A stretch of 36,496 bases of DNA. Source: an uncultured Prevotellaceae bacterium. GTDB lineage: Bacteria > Bacteroidota > Bacteroidia > Bacteroidales > Bacteroidaceae. The stretch is taken from contig CADCEQ010000042.1 of NCBI GenBank assembly GCA_902800435.1, positions 1 through 36,496 of the forward strand, given 5' to 3'. Under the pieces are notes generated by a model that saw only the letters and a list, made by a program, of their open reading frames with translations, made no database searches and was not told where the DNA came from. This document shows, piece by piece, positions 1 through 6,356 of this stretch (positions are counted from its first letter, which is position 1; each line of letters starts with the position of its first letter). The position numbers and the translations under genes are program-made.

Positions 1-422
1 TCAGGGTTCTTACAGCACATGAACCACATCTCCTGCTTAGTATTGATGCGAATACGTACATTCTTGCTCTTCTGTCCGTTGTTAGTCACCACCTTCAGGT
101 CGAATAGTTCTGTACTGCCTGGCTGCAGGTGCATATACTGATACGACAAAGGCTCATCTGCGCGGAAACCGATGGATATGGCCCACAGGTCTTCTTTTTT
201 GCAGGTGAATGGCACGATGCGTACACTTGACTCAATAAGACCTGTTTCAGGATTTTTGGTAACGGACGTTGTTTCGCTTCCCTCTTTAGCATAAAATGCG
301 ATGATACCTTCCAGACTCTGGATGACACTCTTTGCCTTCTTCTGCGGGGTAGCCGTAGAATCGGCACTGGCGGTTGTTATGGCGCTGCATGCGATGAGCA
401 GCATGATAATGATTCGTTTCAT
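1..422 (-). CDS. Exported protein of unknown function, last visible gene of first ECF operon (partial)
   Basis: About 140 codons are visible and the frame is still open at the left edge, so the C-terminus is missing. The N-terminus is a signal peptide: basic MKR, then a hydrophobic run IIIMLLIACSAITTASA with cleavage likely after the ASA. The mature part is polar and beta-rich, with no catalytic motif I recognise. It resembles small Bacteroidales exported proteins of the DUF5024 type, but that is from memory. It is the third gene of a sigma/anti-sigma operon. The start is 12 nt after the stop the anti-sigma gene would use without its duplication, but about 100 nt after the stop it now uses. 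A role as a product of the sigma regulon is inference only. Confidence 0.75.
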   Translation of the reverse strand, partial: MKRIIIMLLIACSAITTASADSTATPQKKAKSVIQSLEGIIAFYAKEGSETTSVTKNPETGLIESSVRIVPFTCKKEDLWAISIGFRADEPLSYQYMHLQPGSTELFDLKVVTNNGQKSKNVRIRINTKQEMWFMCCKNP

Positions 423-508
423 ATTGTTGTTTTTTTATTGTTGCGCTGTTTGTTCTAAATGATGTTTTGCTATTTCGAGTTCCAGCTCCACCCACTTCAA
501 GTAAGCTT

Positions 509-596
509 CGTCGGCCTGCTTTTTCAGGAGTGCAATTTCCTCGGGGGTGTACCGTCGGCCTGCTTTTTCAGGAGTGCAATTTCCTCGGGGGTGTAC
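509..596. repeat. 44-bp perfect tandem duplication
   Basis: Two identical adjacent 44-nt units lie at 509-552 and 553-596. They sit in the 3' part of the anti-sigma gene on the minus strand. Because 44 is not a multiple of three, the extra copy shifts the reading frame and gives an early stop at 524-526. Confidence 0.97.
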
Positions 597-1186
597 TTGT
601 AGTTCTCGGGTCGTGTGATGGGGATGTCGCGCTCCGTCAGCGTCATGGGCTTGGCATCCTGAGTTACGGCCTGCGCCAACTCCGGCTTTGCCTCCTCCTC
701 CTCAGCTTTCACTTCAGACGTTACAGGTTCTGTAGCCGTCGTTTCCTGTGCTATGAGAGCCACGTCGCGCTTGACAACATTGGTTCGCGCCTTCGCTTTC
801 TTAGCCTTGGTCGGAGCAGCAGCAGGCTGCGCTGCTTCCATCTCCACTTCGGCTATCATCGGCTTCTCCGCCATGAGCGTTTCAGAAGTAACCACTCCCC
901 TCTCCTTTGCGAGAGGGGCTGGGGGTGAGGCTTTTTGCGGGAATGGGTTTGGCGTTGAGCCTTTTGGCGGCATGATATTGACGATGACAAATGCGGCGAC
1001 GCAGGCGGCAGCCACCCACGGCCAAAGCCTTCTTGTCTTGGCCACCGGCTTCTGTTGTGCCATCCGCTTCATCAGTCGGGCGTTGAGGTTGGCGGGCATC
1101 TGCGGCAGCTCGGCCTCGTCCTGTCTGAGGGCTTCGAGCAGGGCGTTGTCCTGCTGGCGTAGGGCGTTGAGTTGTTCCTCCTTCAT
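524..1186 (-). CDS. Anti-sigma factor-like single-pass membrane protein, C-terminus frameshifted
   Basis: A 220-residue protein. The N-terminal ~50 residues are cytoplasmic, charged and helical, as in anti-sigma domains; one TM helix spans about residues 54-71 (WPWVAAACVAAFVIVN); the rest is a low-complexity Ala/Lys/Glu-rich periplasmic tail. Its start overlaps the sigma stop (ATGA), the usual translational coupling of such pairs. Residues ~85-99 are encoded by a dispersed GC-rich stem-loop repeat (894-930). The 44-bp duplication makes the protein end in ADGTPPRKLHS. With one copy removed it would continue as ADEAYLKWVELELEIAKHH and stop at 435-437. I infer that it sequesters the adjacent sigma factor; no named anti-sigma domain was confirmed. 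Confidence 0.8.
   Translation of the reverse strand: MKEEQLNALRQQDNALLEALRQDEAELPQMPANLNARLMKRMAQQKPVAKTRRLWPWVAAACVAAFVIVNIMPPKGSTPNPFPQKASPPAPLAKERGVVTSETLMAEKPMIAEVEMEAAQPAAAPTKAKKAKARTNVVKRDVALIAQETTATEPVTSEVKAEEEEAKPELAQAVTQDAKPMTLTERDIPITRPENYKYTPEEIALLKKQADGTPPRKLHS
894..930 (-). repeat. Dispersed GC-rich stem-loop repeat, copy A (intragenic)
   Basis: On the minus strand this reads CACCCCCAGCCCCTCTCGC, then AAAGGAGAGGGGAGT. The CCCCTCTC/GAGAGGGG arms can pair. It closely matches copy B at 14301-14335. It lies in frame in the linker of the anti-sigma gene. Confidence 0.75.
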
Positions 1187-1734
1187 GACTGTAACATTTT
1201 TATGATTCTACAAAGTTTCTTTCTCGTTCGGCTCAGGCGCGAGGCCACCGTTGTGGGTATCGACTCCGTGATGTCGGCAATCTCCTTCAGACTCCGTTCC
1301 TCGTAGTAGAACATCGTCACCAGCGCCCGTTCCTCAGGCGGCAGGTGTTTCAGGGCTGCACGTATCAGCTGTACCGTCTCGGCATTGGCGTGCCCCAGCG
1401 TCTCGTCCACCTCGGCGTCCGACAGCTTGTCGGCCTCATGGCCACGGTCCTCGAAGTAAACGACGGGCAAGCGCTTGCGACGCAGGAAACTGATGGCCTC
1501 GTTGTAGGCTATGCGCGAAATCCACGTGCGGAGCGATGACCGCCCGGCATCGTGTTGCCCGATGTTACTGAACACCTTCATGAAGACATCCTGATACACT
1601 TCCTCGGCATTCTCGGTGACGGCGACGAGCCGCACCACCTGCGCGAAGACCTCGCGGCCGTAGCGGTCGATGGTCTCTTGTTGTGCCTTGGGACTTTGTT
1701 TGCGCAGTCCCGCTATCAGGTCTGTCTCGGTCAT
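1183..1734 (-). CDS. ECF-type RNA polymerase sigma factor (first operon)
   Basis: A 183-residue sigma-70-family protein of ECF length. Region 2 is visible at residues ~25-90 (EEVYQDVFMKVF, then LRTWISRIAYNEAISFLRRKR). Region 4 is at ~125-180 (LPPEERALVTMFYYEERSLKEIA, with a helix-turn-helix ending SRLSRTRKKL). It directs RNA polymerase to a small regulon and is presumably held by the membrane protein encoded just downstream, whose start codon overlaps its stop. The ATG lies about 20 nt below a TGCGTATATATA element shared with the other two sigma genes of the window. Family is certain; the inducing signal cannot be read from the sequence. Confidence 0.95.
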   Translation of the reverse strand: MTETDLIAGLRKQSPKAQQETIDRYGREVFAQVVRLVAVTENAEEVYQDVFMKVFSNIGQHDAGRSSLRTWISRIAYNEAISFLRRKRLPVVYFEDRGHEADKLSDAEVDETLGHANAETVQLIRAALKHLPPEERALVTMFYYEERSLKEIADITESIPTTVASRLSRTRKKLCRIIKMLQS

Positions 1735-1753
1735 GCTGTTTTCTGTCTCTGTT

Positions 1754-1768
1754 TATATATACGCAGAA
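1754..1768 (-). promoter_or_regulatory. Shared ECF-operon upstream motif, copy 1
   Basis: TTCTGCGTATATATA on the minus strand, about 20 nt before the sigma ATG. Near-identical motifs precede the other two ECF genes (4142-4153 and 6301-6313). It probably includes the -10/-7 element of an autoregulated or common promoter. Confidence 0.55.
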
Positions 1769-1794
1769 AGTAGTGGAAACATTGCAGTCGGGGA

Positions 1795-1823
1795 GAAATA
1801 AAATTCCGGGTTGAGCCCCGGAA
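1795..1823 (-). terminator. Rho-independent terminator of second ECF operon
   Basis: Stem TTCCGGG/CCCGGAA (1804-1810 with 1817-1823), 6-nt loop, followed on the minus strand by TTTTATTT. It lies 37 nt after the stop of the beta-barrel gene. The plus strand also has a T run after the stem (CCTTTTTTT), so it could act in both directions. Confidence 0.8.
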
Positions 1824-1859
1824 CCTTTTTTTATTGTGTATGTGATCTACATGCGCACT

Positions 1860-2738
1860 TTACAGATAAAGCCCGAACGAGAGCGAGCGGAACTTCACGC
1901 CGCCGTCCTTCAGCACGTTGTCGCCAGAGTACTTCAGATAGAGGGGGACACCCATGATGCCCACGCGGAGCATCCAGTCGATGGTGATGGGGCGCTGGCG
2001 GATGTGGCGCTCCAGTCTCTCGATGTCGTCGCCATACAGGGAATACTCCGTCAGCATGCTGCCGTAGACATTGAAGTTCACCACGGGACCGAAGCCAATC
2101 CAGAAGTCCTCGTCGAACTCATGGGTATAGCCCAGGTTGGCCGTCAGCGAGAAGACCTTGATGCGCGAGAAGTCGGGCGACACCTGCAAGGGGTACGTGT
2201 CAAGGGCAATGTTGCCGTCGGGTGCTTTCACGAACCGTGTGTCGCCGGTCATGCGGTAGTTCTTCCAGTCGATGCCGACGCCTAACGACACGGAGTTGCG
2301 GTGGCGGCGCTCGAAATAGTGGTCCCACTGCACGATGGTGGCAAAAATCTCCCACGACTTGAAGGTAGAGAAGTCGGTGCGCGCGTCGGCTTTGGTGGGA
2401 GCCGTGAAGCCGATGCCCAGATGGGCTGAGATAGCGTTTTCGTAGGTGCGGCCCTCCGCGCCGTCCTTCTTCTTGCCCACCTTCACGCTGGGTATCAGCT
2501 CCCAGCGGTCGCGGCCGATGCGGGTGGTGCTGACGTAGTTGGAGTCCACCAGCCGGATGGTGTTCTGGTACGTGAACCTGTCGTCGCCCTCCTTGCCGCT
2601 GACGATGATGCGTTGCAGCGAGTCGCCCGTGACGATGGTCACTTTCCTGGGGTTATGGATGACGACGGTGTCGTTTTCTTGCGCGCCGGCCGCCAACGTC
2701 AGGGCAGCCAGCGCCATGATGGTCATGAGTTTCTTCAT
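1860..2738 (-). CDS. Probable outer-membrane beta-barrel protein of unknown function
   Basis: 292 residues with a clear signal peptide (MKKLMTIMALAALTLAAGAQ, cut after AQ). The mature chain has many alternating aromatic/polar stretches (ISAHLGIGF, SVSLGVGIDW, VFSLTANLGYTHEF, FWIGFGPVVNFNVYG) and ends with an aromatic/hydrophobic strand SLSFGLYL, typical of an outer-membrane barrel. No enzyme motif is seen. It is the last gene of the second ECF operon, 3 nt after the preceding stop and just before a terminator, so it is a likely cell-envelope target of that sigma factor. Barrel topology is inference from strand pattern and the C-terminal residues. Confidence 0.75.
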   Translation of the reverse strand: MKKLMTIMALAALTLAAGAQENDTVVIHNPRKVTIVTGDSLQRIIVSGKEGDDRFTYQNTIRLVDSNYVSTTRIGRDRWELIPSVKVGKKKDGAEGRTYENAISAHLGIGFTAPTKADARTDFSTFKSWEIFATIVQWDHYFERRHRNSVSLGVGIDWKNYRMTGDTRFVKAPDGNIALDTYPLQVSPDFSRIKVFSLTANLGYTHEFDEDFWIGFGPVVNFNVYGSMLTEYSLYGDDIERLERHIRQRPITIDWMLRVGIMGVPLYLKYSGDNVLKDGGVKFRSLSFGLYL

Positions 2739-2741
2739 ATC

Positions 2742-3206
2742 TTAGTCGTTGTTTAATAGTTCCTCTAATTGTTCCAGACTCTTGACGCTGCCCTCCATGT
2801 AGATGACGGTCACCTCGCGCTCCGACGTGTTGCCCCGCCACCAAGCCTGATAGCAGAGGAAGCAGTTGCGGTCGCCCTGCCGGCCCACTTGCGTCTTATA
2901 GTTGACGCTGTGCTCCTTGCCGAACACCGTCTTGCGCGACTTGCCGCCGGTAGCAAAGTGGCCCTTGCTGTCGTCCTCCACCATTTTCAGCACCCGGTCG
3001 GCCTCGCTCTCGCCGACGGTGAACCGCACGCTGCGGTAGTAGCTCAGCTGATACTTGGCCAGCGTCTTGCCCCGCACGCGGGTCTCGATCATCCGCTCCT
3101 GCGGAATGATGCGCCCCTCAAAGAGGTCGTTAATCTTCAGCCCTGTCTGCGCTTCGGCCAGTGTGGCTGACAGCAATAGGGTCATCATCATAAGGAATCG
3201 CTTCAT
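2742..3206 (-). CDS. Small exported protein of unknown function
   Basis: About 154 residues from the ATG at 3206. I prefer this start to an in-frame ATG nine codons upstream because it gives a compact signal peptide, MKRFLMMMTLLLSATLAEAQ. The mature part carries a YYRSVRFTVGESEADRVLKM segment and two cysteines (CFLC). It resembles small Bacteroidales exported proteins that follow sigma/anti-sigma pairs (DUF6108-like, from memory). It sits 10 nt after the anti-sigma gene and 3 nt before the barrel gene, so the four genes form one operon. Function unknown. Confidence 0.7.
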   Translation of the reverse strand: MKRFLMMMTLLLSATLAEAQTGLKINDLFEGRIIPQERMIETRVRGKTLAKYQLSYYRSVRFTVGESEADRVLKMVEDDSKGHFATGGKSRKTVFGKEHSVNYKTQVGRQGDRNCFLCYQAWWRGNTSEREVTVIYMEGSVKSLEQLEELLNND

Positions 3207-3216
3207 ATCTTCATGC

Positions 3217-3666
3217 TTATTGATCGTTGCCAAACATCATCTTCAGTTGCTCCTCCACCTCGTTGCTGCCGTCGTCGGCCACGGCGGCCATCGTCTTCTG
3301 CATCTCGCCGAGCACCACGTCGCGGTCGGTGGTGCGCTCGCCGTAGATATAGGCCACACACTCGTCGTCGCCCTGCTGACCGCTGTTCAGCCACACCGCC
3401 GCGCCTGCGGCTATCGTCAGGGCGGCGCAGGCAGCAACAGCCCAGCCAATCCAGCGACGCCGTTTGTTGACGTTAGCGTTCACCGCCTGCTCATCAGCGA
3501 ACTGGACGGCGGCAAAATCCAGGAACAGCTGGCGCAGCTGAGCGAGGTCGGTGGGCAGTGCCTGCTCGCGCCGGTAGTAGTCGTACAGTTCGTGCTCCTC
3601 TTCGAGCGTGGTCGTGCCGTCGAAGAAGCGGTCTGTCAGCGTGCGTATTCTAAGGATGCTACTCAT
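3217..3666 (-). CDS. Anti-sigma factor-like membrane protein (second operon)
   Basis: 149 residues. The N-terminal segment LTDRFFDGTTTLEEEHEL closely parallels LTDRYLAGETTPAEERQL in the third operon's anti-sigma protein, indicating homology. One TM helix lies at about residues 72-92 (WIGWAVAACAALTIAAGAAV), followed by a ~55-residue periplasmic tail. The start overlaps the sigma stop by 8 nt, implying translational coupling. The expected role is to bind and silence the sigma factor until an envelope signal releases it. Function is inferred from architecture and context. Confidence 0.82.
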   Translation of the reverse strand: MSSILRIRTLTDRFFDGTTTLEEEHELYDYYRREQALPTDLAQLRQLFLDFAAVQFADEQAVNANVNKRRRWIGWAVAACAALTIAAGAAVWLNSGQQGDDECVAYIYGERTTDRDVVLGEMQKTMAAVADDGSNEVEEQLKMMFGNDQ

Positions 3667-4123
3667 ATTGCTTCATGTATTTTTGTCTTACTGCCTGTCG
3701 GGCGCGGCTCAGGGCTTTGCGTACGGCCACTTCGCTGCTGCCTGTCAGGTCGGCTATTTCGTTCATTTCCATTCCCTCAAGGTGGCGCAGGCGGAGGATG
3801 GTCTGCTGCAGGTCGGGCAGGGTACTGACGACGGCCATCATGCGCTCTATGCGCTCGTCGTCGCCTGTTTCGTCCGTCCCGCCGCTGTCGGTCAGCATCA
3901 CCGTGGGCTTTCTGCGGCGCACCTGGTCGATGCAGAGGTTGCGGGTCAGACGCAGGGCCAGCGCGTCGAGGGGCTGCCGCAGTTCGCCAACCATCTGCCA
4001 CAGCCGCAGCAGGGCGTCCTGCACCGTGTCTTCGGCATCGTCGTCACCCAGATAGCGGCGCGCCGTCAGCATCAGCCGGGGCCGCAGTCGCTGGGCTTCC
4101 TCCTTGAATTCCTCTTGCGTCAT
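3659..4123 (-). CDS. ECF-type RNA polymerase sigma factor (second operon)
   Basis: 154 residues. Region 2 is at ~20-75 (DDAEDTVQDALLRLWQMV, then ALALRLTRNLCIDQVRRRKP). Region 4 is at ~100-150 (LPDLQQTILRLRHLEGMEMNEIADLTGSSEVAVRKALSRARQ is split by the turn after ADLTG), with a typical DNA-recognition helix. The ATG follows TGCGTATATAG by 18 nt. It heads a four-gene operon (sigma, anti-sigma, small exported protein, barrel protein). The promoter motif directly abuts the terminator of the operon upstream. Confidence 0.94.
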   Translation of the reverse strand: MTQEEFKEEAQRLRPRLMLTARRYLGDDDAEDTVQDALLRLWQMVGELRQPLDALALRLTRNLCIDQVRRRKPTVMLTDSGGTDETGDDERIERMMAVVSTLPDLQQTILRLRHLEGMEMNEIADLTGSSEVAVRKALSRARQAVRQKYMKQYE

Positions 4124-4141
4124 TCTTGGGCGTTGTTTACT

Positions 4142-4153
4142 CTATATACGCAA
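4142..4153 (-). promoter_or_regulatory. Shared ECF-operon upstream motif, copy 2
   Basis: TTGCGTATATAG on the minus strand, 18 nt before the sigma ATG. It begins inside the T run of the upstream terminator, so termination and re-initiation signals are packed together. Confidence 0.55.
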
Positions 4154-4182
4154 AAAAGTCCGTTTTGTGACATCCAAAACGG
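4152..4182 (-). terminator. Rho-independent terminator of third ECF operon
   Basis: Perfect 8-bp stem CCGTTTTG/CAAAACGG (4160-4167 with 4175-4182), 7-nt loop, then ACTTTTTT on the minus strand. It lies 40 nt past the stop of the lipoprotein gene. Confidence 0.88.
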
Positions 4183-4222
4183 AAAAAAGATGAAACTTCT
4201 CTCTAACAAATCTCTATTCTGC

Positions 4223-5359
4223 CTATTTTCGCTTCCTCTGATAGAACCAGCTGCCGACGGCGAGGACGATGACGAGCAGCGTCACGATGAAGGCCCAGAC
4301 GTTGGCGGCGCGCGAGGTGGCGCTGATGGTGTAGGCACCGGGGATGAGCCGCTCGCCACCAAGCTGATAATGAATCACCCGGCCGTCGTATTCGCCCATG
4401 CCGGCATCAGTCACCGTGCCTGGCATCACGAGGTCGTAGGGCATACCGAACGACAGGAGGTCCGTGTACTGGCCGGGTCCGCCTTCGTACGACTTGAGGA
4501 ACGATGAATAGGCATCCGACTGGAAGAACTCTCCGAGCTCACCACTGAAGACCGGCGCCCCCCATTCCTTCTCCGACATATTGAGCACGCGGGGATGCAT
4601 GGCCAGCGAGTCGCGCATGCTGATGAAGCGTTCCCTGCTGACGGGCGGATTCTTGATGCTGTCGTAGTTCTCGATAATAATGTTGCAGATTTCGGTAAAC
4701 CAGTTGGCGTTGGCCCACTGGCTGACCTTCGCCTCGATCTTGTCGAGCCTGTCCTTCACCTCGGCGCCGCTGAGGTTGCGCATCAGGTCGGGCTGGCCCG
4801 TGAACCAGTAGGCGACGGTGTCGGCACCGAGGAATCGGCTGATGGGCACGGGGAACACGGGCTCGCCGTCGTAGGTAAACGTCTCGCTGAAGCGATAGTC
4901 GGTATAGAACCACTTGAAGCGCTTCTCCAACTTGCTGCTGGCCTTGATGCCCCTGACCTCTACAAGATGCGACCTGTCGGCACGGTACAGGTGGGCGCTC
5001 ATTTCCTCGACGCTTCCGTACGTCTTCCTACAGTGGACCATCAGCATGTTGCCTAACGGGCGGCTGTTATCAAGCGCCTGCATGTTGTCTAACTGGGCCT
5101 CGGTCAGGGGCACCGGGTAGCGTACGGAGTCGGCACCGAGCACCGACCAGCTGCGCTCCCAGCTCTTGTCGACAATGCTGTCGTAGTCCTCGTCGGGCGC
5201 TGCTGCCAGCCATTGCTGCGAGGTGTGAAAGGTGTACTCGCGGCTGCACGTGCCATCTTCGTTGACGATGGTGAGCATGCGGTCGTCCTTGTTTCCGCAT
5301 GATGCGGCAAGCAGCGCCAGCATCATCGCCATGATTATCATTTTACTGTTTGTTTTCAT
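4223..5359 (-). CDS. Lipoprotein with C-terminal membrane helix, unknown function
   Basis: 378 residues. The N-terminus is a lipoprotein signal (hydrophobic MIIMAMMLALLAASC, lipidated Cys about residue 21). Near the C-terminus a second hydrophobic helix (VWAFIVTLLVIVLAVGSWFY) is followed by the basic tail QRKRK, a stop-transfer signature. The ~330-residue middle is acidic and aromatic with no motif I recognise. A protein anchored by lipid at one end and a TM helix at the other, with the bulk in the periplasm, fits a sensor or scaffold in signal transduction. It is the third gene of the ECF operon; its start overlaps the anti-sigma gene by 17 nt. Confidence 0.8.
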   Translation of the reverse strand: MKTNSKMIIMAMMLALLAASCGNKDDRMLTIVNEDGTCSREYTFHTSQQWLAAAPDEDYDSIVDKSWERSWSVLGADSVRYPVPLTEAQLDNMQALDNSRPLGNMLMVHCRKTYGSVEEMSAHLYRADRSHLVEVRGIKASSKLEKRFKWFYTDYRFSETFTYDGEPVFPVPISRFLGADTVAYWFTGQPDLMRNLSGAEVKDRLDKIEAKVSQWANANWFTEICNIIIENYDSIKNPPVSRERFISMRDSLAMHPRVLNMSEKEWGAPVFSGELGEFFQSDAYSSFLKSYEGGPGQYTDLLSFGMPYDLVMPGTVTDAGMGEYDGRVIHYQLGGERLIPGAYTISATSRAANVWAFIVTLLVIVLAVGSWFYQRKRK

Positions 5360-5810
5360 AAAGCGTTTGTCTGATTAAACTATAAGTATTCGGCCGAGTT
5401 TCTCTTTGTTCAAAATAGCACATGATGATTTCGTCGGGCGTCCCCTCTGTACAGGGGATTGCTGGCTGTTGGGTGATGGGTGATGGGTGTTGGGTGTCGG
5501 CCAGCCGAACAGGCTCCGTCGGCTCCTGCTGCAGCCAGAGGAACAGCCCCACGAGATAGACGGCTGCCGCAGTGAGCATGATGCGCAGGGCGACGACGAC
5601 TGCCGACGGCCTGGCTCTGCGCCCGGCCATGATGGCGTCGTATTCGGCCTCGCCTGCCGCCAGTTCTCCCAGCATCAGGCTCACCGCCTGCCACTCCTCG
5701 CTCAGCTTGCCGCGCTGCCGCAGGGCCAGGGCCAGCTGGCGCTCCTCGGCCGGCGTTGTCTCGCCTGCCAGGTATCGGTCTGTGAGTCGTTGTATGTCCT
5801 TGTCTGTCAT
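5343..5810 (-). CDS. Anti-sigma factor-like membrane protein (third operon)
   Basis: 155 residues. The N-terminal motif LTDRYLAGETTPAEERQL matches the paralogue at 3217-3666. The TM helix is at about residues 70-92 (VVVALRIMLTAAAVYLVGLF). The periplasmic part includes the stretch TQHPSPITQQP, encoded by a GGGTGATGGGTGAT-type microrepeat. Its start overlaps the sigma stop by 4 nt and its end overlaps the lipoprotein start by 17 nt, so all three genes are translationally coupled. Role inferred as for the paralogue. Confidence 0.82.
   Translation of the reverse strand: MTDKDIQRLTDRYLAGETTPAEERQLALALRQRGKLSEEWQAVSLMLGELAAGEAEYDAIMAGRRARPSAVVVALRIMLTAAAVYLVGLFLWLQQEPTEPVRLADTQHPSPITQQPAIPCTEGTPDEIIMCYFEQRETRPNTYSLIRQTLYENKQ
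5469..5497. repeat. Short GGGTGAT/GGGTGTT tandem repeat in coding sequence
   Basis: Four imperfect 7-nt units (TGGGTGA, TGGGTGA, TGGGTGT, TGGGTGT) on the plus strand. They encode the Pro/Gln/Thr-rich linker of the third anti-sigma protein. Confidence 0.8.
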
Positions 5811-6295
5811 TGTTTCATCCTCCTTCTGAGTTCAGTAAATACTTTCTTGCGTGCTGCCGAGACCATCGCCGTGACCGAGGGCTTCGCGATGCCCGTCTGC
5901 TGCGTAATCTCGTCTATCGAGAGACCCATCAGGGCGCGCATGTCGAAGAGCTGGCGCTCGCGGGGCTTCAGCAGGCTGAGCGTCTCGTCGAGCATTCGCT
6001 GTGTGTCCTTGGCTTCCAACTGCTCCTGCGGCGAAGCCTCCCCCTGCCCCTCCAGTAGAGGGGTGACGGTTTGCCGCTTGCGGTAGATGCTGACGCAGCA
6101 GTTCTTGGCCACCCTGACGGCCAGCGCCTCCACGTTGCGCCGCGTGTCGATATGCTCCAGATAGCGCCACAGCTGCACCATCGTGTCCTGCGCAGCGTCC
6201 TCGGCGTCCTCTTTGTTACCAAAGAAGTCGAGGCCTGTCTTCAGCACCTTCTGGCGCAGCTGCGCGGCTATCTGTTCAAATTCTGAGCGTGTCAT
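5807..6295 (-). CDS. ECF-type RNA polymerase sigma factor (third operon)
   Basis: 162 residues. Region 2 is at ~20-75 (NKEDAEDAAQDTMVQLWRYL, then VAKNCCVSIYRKRQ). Region 4 is at ~105-160 (LKPRERQLFDMRALMGLSID and the helix-turn-helix that follows, ending AARKKVF). The linker between them (VTPLLEGQGEASP) is encoded by a copy of the dispersed GC-rich stem-loop repeat. The N-terminus MTRSEFEQIAAQLR aligns with MTQEEFKEEAQRLR of the second sigma factor, supporting this start although it lies only 5 nt below the TATTATA of its upstream motif. Confidence 0.94.
   Translation of the reverse strand: MTRSEFEQIAAQLRQKVLKTGLDFFGNKEDAEDAAQDTMVQLWRYLEHIDTRRNVEALAVRVAKNCCVSIYRKRQTVTPLLEGQGEASPQEQLEAKDTQRMLDETLSLLKPRERQLFDMRALMGLSIDEITQQTGIAKPSVTAMVSAARKKVFTELRRRMKQ
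6034..6066 (+). repeat. Dispersed GC-rich stem-loop repeat, copy C (intragenic)
   Basis: AGCCTCCCCCTGCCCCTCCA followed by GTAGAGGGGTGAC. The CCCCTC/GAGGGG arms pair. It resembles copies A and B and sits in frame in the sigma-factor linker. Confidence 0.6.
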
Positions 6296-6300
6296 ACAAC

Positions 6301-6313
6301 TATAATACGCAGA
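6301..6313 (-). promoter_or_regulatory. Shared ECF-operon upstream motif, copy 3
   Basis: TTCTGCGTATTATA on the minus strand. Only 5 nt separate it from the sigma ATG, so if it is the -10/-7 element the transcript is leaderless or nearly so. Confidence 0.5.
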
Positions 6314-6356
6314 AGCCGCGAGAATGTTAAGTTGGAAAGTTAGAAAAAACTTGCTT

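Noticed and set aside
6312..6356. Terminator between the thioredoxin-fold gene and sigma factor 3
   Set aside because: Only a weak 5-bp AAGTT/AACTT pairing is visible and no proper T run follows it.
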